Below are positions 12,997-22,635 of a stretch of 64,000 nucleotides of DNA, one piece after another. The notes below the pieces were generated by a model. That model did not search any database. It saw only the letters and a program-made list of their open reading frames with translations, and was not told the origin of the DNA. Location of the stretch: assembly GCA_035403355.1 (NCBI GenBank), contig DAONFA010000004.1, forward strand, positions 51,621 through 115,620. The letters are read 5' to 3'. Numbering within the stretch: position 1 is the stretch's first letter; the number at the start of each line of letters is the position of its first letter. This stretch comes from Candidatus Cloacimonas sp. (GTDB taxonomy: Bacteria > Cloacimonadota > Cloacimonadia > Cloacimonadales > Cloacimonadaceae). A program made the translations under genes and the position numbers.

Positions 12997-15807
12997 ATGA
13001 AGAGGATCTATCTGGGCTTAATCCTTATCTGCTGTATTCTAAATTTAGGGGCAATACTTCCTCCGGAATACGCAAGTTATCCTTTGCAACAAGACCCGGA
13101 AGTAATATCCGGCACTTTGGATAATGGCTTGAAATATTACATCAAGCAAAATGCCAAACCTGAAAAACGACTTGAGCTTCAGCTTTTAATTGATGCCGGC
13201 AGCATTGTGGAAGATGATGACCAACGCGGTCTGGCTCATTTTGTAGAACACATGGCTTTCAACGGCACTAAAAACTTCCCCCGAACCGAAATGGTAGATT
13301 ATCTCACTTCCATTGGAATGGGCTTTCATAATGGCTTAAATGGCGGAACCAGTTATGATTTTACCCTTTATGGCTTTAGTTTGCCTACAGACGATGAAAC
13401 TAAAATGAAAAAGGGAATTTCCATTTTGTCTGATATCGCCTGGCAGGTAAGTTTTGACCCCTCTGAAATTGAACGCGAAAGAGGTATTGTAATGGAAGAA
13501 TGGAGGTTGGGACAAAGTGCACAGCAAAGAATTGAGGATCAAATAGATCAAGTGCGTTTTGCCGGTTCGCGTTATGTTGAGCGTAATCCTATCGGCACAA
13601 TTGAGAATCTTAAGACCTTCAAACCGGAGAGCTTAATTCGTTATTATCAGGATTGGTATCGTCCCGATTTGGAAACTGTCTTCATTGTAGGCGATTGTGA
13701 CCCCCAAAAAATGGAGAACTTGGTTAAAGAATACTTCGGTGTTATCCCTAAAAGAGAAAATCCGCGTCCCCGCTTAAGTTATCCTGTTCCCGATAATATT
13801 GAACCGAGAGCGGTTACAGTTTTGGATAAAGAACAGCCCTACACGATGTTAAGAAGTACCTGGAAGGTTAAAAACGCTCCTCTAACTGATTTGGGTTCTC
13901 TGTATAATGATATGAAGCAGGATTTATTTTTCACGATGGCAAATGCAAGGTTGCAGGAGCTTAGTCAACAGCCCGATCCCTCTTTTTCTTATGCCTCTAT
14001 ATATAATACCAACTGGATGCGGGGCTTTAATGCTACGGAATGTATTATGTTTGCCAATGAAGGTCGCAGCGAAGATGCCTTCAGAACTTTAATAACAGAA
14101 TTGGCTCGTATTAAACAGTATGGTTATCAATCTGCCGAATTGGAAAGAGCCAGGCAAATAATGATCAGGCAGGCAGAAAAAATGCTTGCCGATAAACCGA
14201 CAATGGATTCCGAAGATGTAATTTGGGAGCTTTTGGATGCCGTAATGTCTGAAGATACAATTCTCAGCGCTGAAACCTATGAACAAATGCTGAAAGGGCT
14301 GATCTATGAAATTGCCTTAAGCGAAGTGAACGACATTGTTGATGATGTTATTACCTCTGAAAATCTTACTTTAAGTTTAGCTGGAACGGATAAACCAGGA
14401 GCAAAATATCCCTCGCGCGAGGACTTGCTGAATATTTATCAGCAGTCAATTGCTCAGGAACTGGAACCCTGGGAAGATATAACCGTGAATGAACCGCTTT
14501 TGGAAACAATTCCCATTCCGGGAAAAATAACTAAAGAAAAGGTCTTTCCCAAGTCCGGAATCAAACAATGGGTTCTTTCCAATGGAATAACTGTTTACAG
14601 CAAAAAAACGGATTTTAAGGCAGATGAGGTTATTCTAATAGCACAAAGTCCCGGGGGAAAGGCAAAACTGAAACCGGAAAATTATAAATCTGCCGACTTA
14701 TTATCCCAATATTTCAGTGTATCGGGTTTTGGTAATTTTGATGCTCCTGCTTTGCAAAAGGCATTAGCAGGCAAAATTGTGTATGTTTATCCAACAATTT
14801 ACTCTTATTCAGAGGGTTGGAGAGGTTCTTGTTCTCCGCAAGATTTGGAATTGATGTTCCAAATGCTCTATCAATATAATTATGCTCCCAGATATAATGA
14901 AGAAGCATTTTCTGCAGCTGTTGCCTCAACCAGGGCTCGGGTTCAAAACTATTTGCTGGAACCATCCAACGCCTTCTTTGATACTTTAAATGTGCTGATG
15001 TTCAATAATCATCCTCTGAAAAGAAATTTGCATCCGGAAGACCTGGATAGCGTTACTCTGAAACAGTTAAAAGATATTTTCCAAGACCGCTTTGGCGATT
15101 ATACCGATTTCACTTTTTATGTTGTCGGCAATTTTGCTGAAGACCAATTAAAGGATTATTGCCAAACATATTTAGCCAATTTACCTGCAAAGGGAAGAAA
15201 GGAAAAAATGACCGATGCCGGCGTTAGAGCTTTTAACGGGAAAAAGGAAATCAGTTTCCATAAAGGCACTGAACGCAGTTTTGTATCTAATGTAACAAAC
15301 AATAAGGCATCGTTTTCCCCGCAAAACAATGTGCAACAATCCGCTCTGCAAATGATTGCTTACGAAAAACTGCGGGAAAATGTCCGCGAAAATATGAGCG
15401 GTGCTTATGTTGTTGAAATTCAGAGTTTTTATGACTTTCTGCCTAAACCTGGTGTTTTCACTTTAACTTTGATGGGTTGTGATCCTGAAAGAGCCAAGGA
15501 ATTGAACGCCGCTATCTTTGCCACTTTGGATAGCTTGAAAAACGGACTTTTTGCGGATAAATATATAGAATCCACTAAAACCACTCTGCATAAAAGGTAT
15601 GAAGAAAACATCAAGTCCAATAGATACTGGGTGAATAATATGAGTGAGAATATTTCTTACGGCTTACCGATTGACTGTTTTCTGGATTATCCTGTGCTGT
15701 ATGACAAACTGGATAAGAAAGCTATAACCAAAACCGCTAAACAGTATTTCGTTTTTGATAAATCCCTGCTTTCGGTGTATATGTTTCCGGAAAAAGAGAA
15801 TCGCTAA
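12997..15807 (+). CDS. M16 family zinc metallopeptidase (pitrilysin-like)
   Basis: This 936-residue protein has a signal peptide (residues 1-20) and is probably periplasmic. The inverted zinc motif HFVEH is at residues 81-85 in GLAHFVEHMAFNG, where His81 and His85 bind zinc and Glu84 is catalytic. The third ligand is in the ERERGIVMEEW segment about 75 residues later. The C-terminal half holds a second, inactive M16 fold (from about residue 500). Length and order match the single-chain two-lobe peptidases of Bacteroidota and relatives, which degrade peptides in the periplasm. SD AAGGAG is 8 nt before the ATG. It follows a lipoprotein gene by 51 bp, possibly as one unit. Confidence 0.92.
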   Translation: MKRIYLGLILICCILNLGAILPPEYASYPLQQDPEVISGTLDNGLKYYIKQNAKPEKRLELQLLIDAGSIVEDDDQRGLAHFVEHMAFNGTKNFPRTEMVDYLTSIGMGFHNGLNGGTSYDFTLYGFSLPTDDETKMKKGISILSDIAWQVSFDPSEIERERGIVMEEWRLGQSAQQRIEDQIDQVRFAGSRYVERNPIGTIENLKTFKPESLIRYYQDWYRPDLETVFIVGDCDPQKMENLVKEYFGVIPKRENPRPRLSYPVPDNIEPRAVTVLDKEQPYTMLRSTWKVKNAPLTDLGSLYNDMKQDLFFTMANARLQELSQQPDPSFSYASIYNTNWMRGFNATECIMFANEGRSEDAFRTLITELARIKQYGYQSAELERARQIMIRQAEKMLADKPTMDSEDVIWELLDAVMSEDTILSAETYEQMLKGLIYEIALSEVNDIVDDVITSENLTLSLAGTDKPGAKYPSREDLLNIYQQSIAQELEPWEDITVNEPLLETIPIPGKITKEKVFPKSGIKQWVLSNGITVYSKKTDFKADEVILIAQSPGGKAKLKPENYKSADLLSQYFSVSGFGNFDAPALQKALAGKIVYVYPTIYSYSEGWRGSCSPQDLELMFQMLYQYNYAPRYNEEAFSAAVASTRARVQNYLLEPSNAFFDTLNVLMFNNHPLKRNLHPEDLDSVTLKQLKDIFQDRFGDYTDFTFYVVGNFAEDQLKDYCQTYLANLPAKGRKEKMTDAGVRAFNGKKEISFHKGTERSFVSNVTNNKASFSPQNNVQQSALQMIAYEKLRENVRENMSGAYVVEIQSFYDFLPKPGVFTLTLMGCDPERAKELNAAIFATLDSLKNGLFADKYIESTKTTLHKRYEENIKSNRYWVNNMSENISYGLPIDCFLDYPVLYDKLDKKAITKTAKQYFVFDKSLLSVYMFPEKENR

Positions 15808-16320
15808 CAGAAGGATTTAAGCCACCGAAAAAACCGAATTGGGTGAAGGGTGAACGGTGAACGGTGAAGGGATTGAGAGAGATGGCGAGATGGCGAGATG
15901 GCGAGATGGAAAGAGAGAGATAGCGAGATGGTTATTTTTAGCTACCGAAAAAACCGAATACACCGAAAGATTTTTTACAAAGAGAGAAAGAGAAAAAGAG
16001 AAAAAGAGATTTTTTAAACAAAGAGAGAAAGAGGAAAAGAGGAAAAGAGATTGAATGGAGAATGGAGATACCTTATAGCCCCTTAGGGCGACACTATAAT
16101 AGCGATGGAGGCGTAAGCCCCTCGAAAAATGCGGGAAAAAATATCTCTCTGCCCTCCGCTCTCCGCTCTCCGCCAAAAGCTCTTCTTTCCGGAGGGACGA
16201 TGTCCTCATCGTCCCTGCTTAAAAAAAGTGGTTGACCAGGAGGTCAACCCTCCGATGTCTCTCTTTAGGGCAACACTATAAAAGCCGCTATCTTTTTTTT
16301 ATCCAAAAAAGAATGAAGAA
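15808..16320. repeat. Low-complexity purine tract and palindromic repeats
   Basis: From 15850 to 16055 there is GA-rich simple-sequence DNA built from GGCGAGATGGCGAGATGG, GAAAGAGAGAAAGAGAAAAAGAG and ACCGAAAAAACCGAAT phrases. A palindromic unit AGCCCCTTAGGGCGACAC...GTAAGCCCCTCG lies at about 16078-16124, hairpin GGACGATGTCCTCATCGTCC at about 16195-16214 and GTTGACC-AGGA-GGTCAAC at 16232-16249. No gene is visible. Open frames here are biased translations of the tract. Confidence 0.75.
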
Positions 16321-16324
16321 TTAC

Positions 16325-18895
16325 CTATAGAACAACAATTTTGCGCGTAACGGGTTTTTCTCCTTTAACCTTAATCTTCAGGAAATAGATGCCTGAAGAA
16401 CTGCGTTTACCTTTGTTATCTATCCCGTTCCAGAGAAATGTCTTTTCTTCCTGCAGCTTTTTTCTTAAAACCAATTGCCCTTTCAGGTTATAAACTTCCA
16501 CTATAGAAGAGCTATTTTCCGCATTTTTAACTTCCACTTTTAGAACCGAGCCCGATATAAAACTAACCGGATTAGGATATACAGCTACGCTTACAGGTTT
16601 CTGAATAGGGTCTTCATTCCCTACATAAATTACGGTAACATAGTTACTTGGTTCCGATTCATTTATTCCATCTGTAGCAGTTACATAAAAGTATGTAGTA
16701 ATTTGAGGATTAAAGTTAGTAACGATATAATCGCTATGGGAAAAAGGCATTTCATCTAAAAAGACCCCGTTTTCATATATCCGATAGTGAGTCCAGCTGT
16801 AATTTCCCTGTGCCGGTGCCTGCCAAAATAGTTGAATATGAATATGAATATCAATATCGGGGTTAAAGGCAAGAAAAGAAGGAATTTCATTTAGCGGCTC
16901 AGGTATAAAGAAAGTAACATTACCTTCTGTTAGAGGGTCATTATTATCCGGTATATGAATTATGTTGTCCGTGGCTATGGTATAATGATTTTGGTAGTGA
17001 AAAAGCGTTTCTTCCAGCCCTTTCATCCGTTTATCAACAACATTTCCTGCGAAGTCCTTCCGGGTAAAAAGTAAATAAGGAGGTGCACCATATTCCGTAA
17101 CACAATTATTAACTTGCACTTCGGTAGTTACAATAATATTTCCCGGATAGCCCACTTCGGTCTCTTGCCAGCTGTCCCCAGCATTGATATGCAGATATTT
17201 TCTATAAACAATTCCCCAAGGCAGTTCTGTAACCACTTCCCCTGTGGGAGTTCGCCAAAAGTTTCTTCTCAGATATAGATAATCACCTTCAGCATAAACC
17301 CAGTCCAATTTATCATAGCCATATAAACCCTTGCCTGTTAATATAGGATATTCTGTTACACTATTCTCCTGCATTGGCTCCCCTACATATTCATAACGAG
17401 CCAGAGGACTATCTGTAACTTCAATTATACCGATATTTACTATATATCCAGAATGAGGTGAAAAAACAGTAGGATTAAGATAACCACCGGCACAACCATA
17501 GAGTTCTTTTCCTGTCCCTGCTTCGGTTAGAACAACCTGGGCATAAAAAACGGTATTGATATCCGTTTCAAAGGAATAAGAAAGTTGCGAAAGAGGAATT
17601 GTAACATAGATATACCTATCAACAAAAGTGATCAGTTCCAAGCGTGCTGAAGCAATTTGTGCTGTTCCAGTATAAATATAACTGCCTGTGATAGTTGTAT
17701 TTTGCAGAGGAATAATAAAAGGTTCAAAATCCACAGTCGGCAAAGCTGCATTATCATTGTGGTCATTGATGGTTTGGGCAATTTCTGCTTCCGTAGCAAA
17801 CCCCCAATTGTTATTTTCTGCCATAATAATAAAATTGGCATTAGGATAAGCATCGCAATAAACGGAATTATTGTGATTGTTAACATCAATATTGTTGATA
17901 ATGGTATTTTCGCCCTGAGCCCAAATATGATTTAAAGTTAGATCTCCCAAAACAGGTTTGCCATTATTAGTAATGTAAAAACCGGTATAATTACCCTCAA
18001 TATGATTGCGTTCAAAATAGGGCACGGAAGTTACTCCCGAAACCATTACTCCTGCTCCGGAATTCATATCTCCAGGAATAAAATTGTAGTTAATTTGATT
18101 ATCAGCTACATAACCTGATGCCTGCAAAAGATAGATTCCGGTGTAGTTATACTCAATGATATTATGCAAAATTTGCGGATTGATAGAACCCGAAGAAGCA
18201 ATATCCCAAGCCGAAATTCCCTGCTTGTAGTTGTGATGAATATGATTATATAAGATATTGGGATTGCACTGATTTACGCCTGATTGATTGCCCATTTGAA
18301 TAGCTGCCCGAAATTGAGCTCCCGTTCCATTATAACGGATTTCATTGTATCTGATATAGGCATTGCTATTGGAAGTGACAAGAATCGCATTTTGGGTGCA
18401 GTTTTCAATTAAACAATACTCCACTACATTAGGCAAAGGAACTGCCGACCCGATGCCATAAAACTCCATTCCTTTTTCACATAAGTTTATATGACAGTGA
18501 GAGATAGCGATAGGGGAATTGATAGTGCGCACTCCATAAGTGGCATACTCAAGATAAACATAATTCAAATGACTGGTATGCTGTAAATCCTCAAAACGCA
18601 AACCAGGCCAGAGAGTAGTCGGATTTGCCTGCATATTTAAAATTCGGATACTATCTACCTCTGTTCCATAGGCATTTAATATTCCCTCCACGGTAATTTG
18701 ATAGGAGCCCAAAAGGTGAATTTCTACCCCTGCCTGAATAATTAAAGAATCGGATGCAGGAACAGTTATTGCTCCAATTACTTCGTAAGGATTGTTTACA
18801 GGAGACCAAATTCCACTTTGGTTTCCACTCACTTGAATGGCAAAGCTTAAGGAAATTAGGGTTGTAATAATAAGAATAAAAGCTATGCGTTTCAT
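16325..18895 (-). CDS. Secreted right-handed beta-helix protein with Por (type IX) sorting domain
   Basis: This is an 856-residue secreted protein. After a signal peptide (MKRIAFILIITTLISLSFA) comes a parallel beta-helix region (about 30-370) with many short N-rich turns (IRYNEIRYNG, NIIEYNYTGIYLL), of the pectate-lyase/NosD type. A middle region of unknown type follows, then an Fn3-like domain (about 690-770). The C-terminal sorting domain runs VYPNPVSFISGS... to SSGIYFLKIKVKGEK...KIVVL, the type-A signal that targets proteins to the Por/type IX secretion system. I start at 18895 because GGGAGGTG stands 8 nt before that ATG. A longer frame from a GTG at 18904 would include the SD itself. The role is probably surface adhesion or polysaccharide interaction, which is inferred. 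Confidence 0.85.
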   Translation of the reverse strand: MKRIAFILIITTLISLSFAIQVSGNQSGIWSPVNNPYEVIGAITVPASDSLIIQAGVEIHLLGSYQITVEGILNAYGTEVDSIRILNMQANPTTLWPGLRFEDLQHTSHLNYVYLEYATYGVRTINSPIAISHCHINLCEKGMEFYGIGSAVPLPNVVEYCLIENCTQNAILVTSNSNAYIRYNEIRYNGTGAQFRAAIQMGNQSGVNQCNPNILYNHIHHNYKQGISAWDIASSGSINPQILHNIIEYNYTGIYLLQASGYVADNQINYNFIPGDMNSGAGVMVSGVTSVPYFERNHIEGNYTGFYITNNGKPVLGDLTLNHIWAQGENTIINNIDVNNHNNSVYCDAYPNANFIIMAENNNWGFATEAEIAQTINDHNDNAALPTVDFEPFIIPLQNTTITGSYIYTGTAQIASARLELITFVDRYIYVTIPLSQLSYSFETDINTVFYAQVVLTEAGTGKELYGCAGGYLNPTVFSPHSGYIVNIGIIEVTDSPLARYEYVGEPMQENSVTEYPILTGKGLYGYDKLDWVYAEGDYLYLRRNFWRTPTGEVVTELPWGIVYRKYLHINAGDSWQETEVGYPGNIIVTTEVQVNNCVTEYGAPPYLLFTRKDFAGNVVDKRMKGLEETLFHYQNHYTIATDNIIHIPDNNDPLTEGNVTFFIPEPLNEIPSFLAFNPDIDIHIHIQLFWQAPAQGNYSWTHYRIYENGVFLDEMPFSHSDYIVTNFNPQITTYFYVTATDGINESEPSNYVTVIYVGNEDPIQKPVSVAVYPNPVSFISGSVLKVEVKNAENSSSIVEVYNLKGQLVLRKKLQEEKTFLWNGIDNKGKRSSSGIYFLKIKVKGEKPVTRKIVVL

Positions 18896-18969
18896 AATAA
18901 TCACCTCCCTGCAGGTTTGGAACTGGCGAATTCCCTTTCGGAAAACCGCACCAGAAAAATTACTTTAAG

Positions 18970-19018
18970 AAAATAAAACATCGTGGCAAAGCGGATATAA
19001 ATACTATCGCTTTGCCAC
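18970..19018 (-). terminator. Intrinsic terminator of the ferredoxin gene
   Basis: A perfect 11-bp stem GTGGCAAAGCG (18983-18993) pairs with CGCTTTGCCAC (19008-19018). Read on the minus strand it is followed by GATGTTTTATTTTC. It lies 32 bp after the ferredoxin stop codon and separates that gene from the beta-helix gene. Confidence 0.75.
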
Positions 19019-19050
19019 TTTAAGAAACTATAACTATCCGTTACAGTTAG

Positions 19051-19221
19051 TTATTCGGAAATTGCCTGAACCGGACAGGTTGCAATGCAAGCACCGCAAT
19101 CAATGCAAAGAGAACCGTCACACTCTGCTTTATCATTTACCATTTTTAAAGCAGTAACCGGACAAACATCAACGCAGGCACCGCATCCGATGCAGGTTTC
19201 TTTATCTACTTTGACAGCCAT
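19051..19221 (-). CDS. 2[4Fe-4S] ferredoxin
   Basis: This 56-residue electron carrier is complete. It has two CxxCxxCxxxCP clusters, CIGCGACVDVCP (residues 10-21) and CIDCGACIATCP (39-50), the hallmark of clostridial-type bacterial ferredoxins. The ATG at 19221 is preceded by AGGAGACACAAA, a good SD. The gene stands alone with its own terminator. In an anaerobe with a pyruvate:ferredoxin oxidoreductase (present at 31.4 kb) this is the expected electron acceptor, although that pairing is inferred. Confidence 0.95.
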   Translation of the reverse strand: MAVKVDKETCIGCGACVDVCPVTALKMVNDKAECDGSLCIDCGACIATCPVQAISE

Positions 19222-19530
19222 TTTGTGTCTCCTGAATGTTTTTTTCTACTATTTTATCTGCTCTCTATCCGTCAAGCAAAATATCGAGTGCTACATTTTG
19301 CAGTTGGAGAAATACAGGGAGGCAAATTCTCTCTTAACCCAAAACTGAATGCTTCTCCAGAAAGCAATGCTTTCGCATTGTCCACTGGATGCGTAATGCC
19401 CAGAGCAAAGTATCCAATTCAGCCCCATATTGCTTTCTGGCTATAATTTCTACTGCCTTCTACGGATGCTTGTTAATGTGCCAATGTAGAAAGCCGTTAG
19501 GGGTGAAGTAATATTGAGCGGATAAATCAT
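19222..19530. other. Spacer with a possible minus-strand gene remnant
   Basis: On the minus strand, from about 19525 to 19340, one frame reads DLSAQYYFTPNGFLHWHINKHP, a stop, then KAVEIIARKQYGAELDTLLWALRIQWTMRKH. This looks protein-like but lacks a start and is broken, so it may be a decayed gene. The AT-rich rest contains a small palindrome AATGCGAAAGCATT. No RNA gene or repeat of the common families is seen. Confidence 0.3.
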
Positions 19531-20601
19531 TTACATCTCCCTGGTTAAAATGCCGTATAGAGCAGTGTTTATGTAATAGTTAGAACGGATTATTTTCTGC
19601 TTCTTTAGTAATTTATCTTCGCAAAGAGCATCCAGATACTTGGTAGCAGTATGACGGCTAACTCCCAAGTCCCTCATCATAAACTCAATCTTGGTATAGG
19701 GATGAAAGAACAGATTGTTGATCAAGTCCTGAGAGTAGAATTTATGATGAGCCCTGATAAAGTGTTTATAATCCTGCAGTGCTTTGCTGATGGCTTTCAC
19801 CATCAGGATTGTCTGTTGGGATGTCTCTTCCACAGCGGTTAGCATAAATAGTATCCATTCTTCCCAGGCAGATTCTTCCCGAACCTTTTGCAGCAGGTTA
19901 TAATAAGCTCCTTTGTTTTTAACAATATAACGGCTTAGATATAAAATTGGTATATCCGATAGGTCTTTGAGCACCGGATAAAGAACATTGATTATTCTGC
20001 CTGTGCGGCCGTTGCCATCGTAGAAAGGATGAATACTCTCAAACTGATAGTGAATTACAGCCATTTTTATCAAGGGGTCAATATCAATTGTGCTGTCTTC
20101 ATTGAGATACTTTTCCAGGTTAGACATCAGGTCAATAATCTCTTGAGGATTTTGAGGAGGAGTATATACAATCTCACCGGTCTGCTCGTTCCTAAGCTCC
20201 GTACCGGGTAGTTTTCGGAATCCGGAACGATGAGATTCCAGTTCTGCTTGAATTTCAATTATGTGATTAGATGTGAGCAATCCATTTTCTTTAACTAAGG
20301 AGTGACCTTTCTTTAGGGCGGTTACATAACGGCTTACTTCTTTCGCTGCTGCACTTAAAGTGTGCTCTGGAAAGATATCCTCTCTATACAAATCGTCATA
20401 AGTGGTGATTATATTTTCAATTGCGGAACTGTCTTTAGCTTCCTGAAGAGCAAGAGTATTAATAAGGATTGCTTGATTGGGTATAGTTGCAGAAACCCCC
20501 TTCAGTTCAGCCAGATATCTATGAGCAGAAGCGGCTTTACGCAGTATCCTCTTTGTCTCTAAATCAACAACGGGTGGTAGTTTACTCAGCATAAAGTTCA
20601 T
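19531..20601 (-). CDS. Fic family protein (predicted AMPylator)
   Basis: This 356-residue protein has the complete Fic active-site motif HPFYDGNGRTGR at residues 191-202, with the catalytic His191 and phosphate-binding Gly/Arg residues. An N-terminal auto-inhibitory motif S58-x-x-x-E62-N63 (DSSAIENI) fits the class II pattern (S/T)xxxE(G/N). Fic enzymes transfer AMP or other nucleotide parts to target proteins, and the class II motif keeps the enzyme off until relieved. The C-terminus carries a winged-helix-like region (MRDLGVSRHTATKYLDAL). The ATG at 20601 follows GGAG with 6-nt spacing. The gene is isolated, with no separate antitoxin. Targets are unknown. Confidence 0.93.
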   Translation of the reverse strand: MNFMLSKLPPVVDLETKRILRKAASAHRYLAELKGVSATIPNQAILINTLALQEAKDSSAIENIITTYDDLYREDIFPEHTLSAAAKEVSRYVTALKKGHSLVKENGLLTSNHIIEIQAELESHRSGFRKLPGTELRNEQTGEIVYTPPQNPQEIIDLMSNLEKYLNEDSTIDIDPLIKMAVIHYQFESIHPFYDGNGRTGRIINVLYPVLKDLSDIPILYLSRYIVKNKGAYYNLLQKVREESAWEEWILFMLTAVEETSQQTILMVKAISKALQDYKHFIRAHHKFYSQDLINNLFFHPYTKIEFMMRDLGVSRHTATKYLDALCEDKLLKKQKIIRSNYYINTALYGILTREM

Positions 20602-21174
20602 TGTTGTCTCCTATAGTGGAAATGAACAGAAAATTTTGCTCAATGCAATCCGTTATATGTCCAACAAACTGGCATTTTCTATACACATAATAAGCCATAA
20701 GTCCAAAAAAGTGAGTTTTCCTGGACATATAACTGGACGCCCTGCTTACCCCCAGAGGTAAACACATATCTCTTTGATGGACAGCCACCTGTCCTGCAGA
20801 GGATTCATAGTCACTCCTACTTAGCTTTCTGGGAATGGAATTATGCATTTCTGCATAGATTCAATTTTATACCTTTTTGGAACTGATTTCATACTTCACA
20901 GAACCCTTTCAATTTGTCAATCGTTAAATTTTGCTTCTCTACGCAGATAACCGCATAGAAATAGTTAATTTTAGATAGAAATGAGATTACCACTGACAAT
21001 GGGGGCATTGTATAAATATCTGTAGAATTCCACAAGCATTGTGCTATAAATGCCTATTAACTACTGCAACTATGAAATTTGCAGCAAGTTAGCTCTTTGC
21101 CTGTTATTCCTTGCTTGACAAAAACCTGCACGGTAAAAGCAATTACTTTACTTCGCCGGCACAAAGGATGAATA
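20602..21174. other. Gene-free region with a split inverted repeat upstream of fic
   Basis: TTATATGTCCA at 20653-20663 and its exact reverse complement TGGACATATAA at 20722-20732 lie 58 bp apart, about 50 and 120 bp upstream of the fic start. They could be paired operator half-sites. The following 340 bp upstream of malic enzyme are AT-rich, with a TTGACA at about 21114-21119 lacking a clear -10. No coding or RNA gene is seen. Confidence 0.45.
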
Positions 21175-22632
21175 ATGAAAGAATTATTAACTGACCTTTC
21201 CAATATGGCAGAGGTCTTTTCCGCTCTATTTTCCCCGGAGAAAAAATCCGCTGCTCAGACCTTTTTCTTAAAACAGCTTGCGCTTAGTATGCATACTTTT
21301 TATCAGGGCAAAATGCAAACCCTTCCCAAAGCAGGAATTTGGGGTTTTAATTGGTTTAATGTTTGGTACACTCCCGGGGTTTCTGCTGTCTCAACTGCCA
21401 TTCGTGATGAGATGTTAAAATCCTATTCTTTAACTAATCGCAGTAACCTTGTTGCCGTTGTAAGCGATTCCACCAGGGTTTTGGGAGATGGAGATTGTGG
21501 AATTGCAGGCGGATTGGGAGTGATGGAAGGTAAAGCAATGTTAATGAAATACTTATCTGCCTGTGACGCTATTGCTTTGTGTATAGATAGTCGCAACCAG
21601 GAGGGTAAGCCCCAAGCCCATAAAATAATTGACTTCGTAAAAATGTTGCAGCCCTCAGTCGGAGCCGTTAACCTGGAAGATATTTCCCAACCCAATTGTT
21701 ACACTGTTTTGGATGAACTAAGGCAGAGCTGTTCTATTCCCGTTTGGCATGATGACGCTCAAGGAACTGCCTGCGTAACTTTAGCGGGCTTGCTGAATGC
21801 CTTGAAACTGGCTGAAAAAGAGCTGGATAAAATAAAATGCGTGCTCTTTGGAGCTGGTGCTTCCAATTCTACTATTGCCAATTTTCTTTTACAGAGCGGA
21901 TTAAATCCGGAGCGGTTAATCGTTTTTGACAGCAAAGGGTCTTTACATCCTTGCCGCACAGACCTGCAAAGCAATCCTGACAAATTCAAGCAGTGGTCTT
22001 TGGCGCAAATAAGCAATCCTAACTGCGTTCAGGGAATTGAAAATGCCTTAAAGGATGCTGATGTTTTAATTGCTCTCTCCACTCCGGGTCCGGGAACAAT
22101 CAAACCGGAATGGATAAGTAAAATGGCAAAGCGTTCCATTGTTTTCGCCTGTGCCAATCCCGTTCCCGAAATTTATCCTTACGATGCCGTAAACGCAGGT
22201 GCCTTCATCGTTGCTACCGGAAGAGGCGATTTTCCCAATCAAATAAACAATTCCCTTGGTTTTCCCGGAATCCTGAAAGGGGTGCTAACGGTTCAGGCAA
22301 GCAAAATTACCGATAGTATGGCTATTGCGGCAGCCAATTCCTTAGCCGATTTTGCTGTTAAAAGAGGGATAACTCCCCAAAATATTATTCCCCAAATGGA
22401 TGAAGAAGATGTTTTTGCCTGTGAAGCTGCCGATGTAGCTTTACAGGCAGAAAAAGAAAATGTTGCCACCCTCCGGCTTAGCTGGAATGAGGTTTATAAC
22501 AAAGTGCGGATGGAAATATCCAATACTCGGGCGCTTTGTTTGGAAATGATGGCAAACGGCTATATTGCATCCCCTCCGCCCAATCTGCTGGCAGAGGCAT
22601 TACAGCAAACAATTGCCAGGTTCCAAAACTAA
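21175..22632 (+). CDS. Malic enzyme (malate dehydrogenase, oxaloacetate-decarboxylating)
   Basis: This 485-residue cytoplasmic enzyme oxidatively decarboxylates malate to pyruvate with NAD(P). Family motifs are WYTPGVSAVS (residues 64-73, with the catalytic Tyr), VVSDSTRVLGDGDCGIAG (metal/substrate site), WHDDAQGTACVTLAGLLNA (conserved malic-enzyme segment with the catalytic acids), the Rossmann turn FGAGASNSTIA and the FACANPVPEI segment. It is slightly longer than minimal bacterial forms because of an extra N-terminal helix region and a C-terminal extension. It is followed after 3 nt by a flippase-like membrane gene, so they are likely co-transcribed. It feeds pyruvate toward the pyruvate:ferredoxin oxidoreductase elsewhere in the window. 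Confidence 0.92.
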   Translation: MKELLTDLSNMAEVFSALFSPEKKSAAQTFFLKQLALSMHTFYQGKMQTLPKAGIWGFNWFNVWYTPGVSAVSTAIRDEMLKSYSLTNRSNLVAVVSDSTRVLGDGDCGIAGGLGVMEGKAMLMKYLSACDAIALCIDSRNQEGKPQAHKIIDFVKMLQPSVGAVNLEDISQPNCYTVLDELRQSCSIPVWHDDAQGTACVTLAGLLNALKLAEKELDKIKCVLFGAGASNSTIANFLLQSGLNPERLIVFDSKGSLHPCRTDLQSNPDKFKQWSLAQISNPNCVQGIENALKDADVLIALSTPGPGTIKPEWISKMAKRSIVFACANPVPEIYPYDAVNAGAFIVATGRGDFPNQINNSLGFPGILKGVLTVQASKITDSMAIAAANSLADFAVKRGITPQNIIPQMDEEDVFACEAADVALQAEKENVATLRLSWNEVYNKVRMEISNTRALCLEMMANGYIASPPPNLLAEALQQTIARFQN

Positions 22633-22635
22633 GCT

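Noticed and set aside
20582..20848. 88-codon minus-strand frame upstream of fic
   Set aside because: It overlaps the fic start, has no SD and no recognisable features, and covers the inverted-repeat region.
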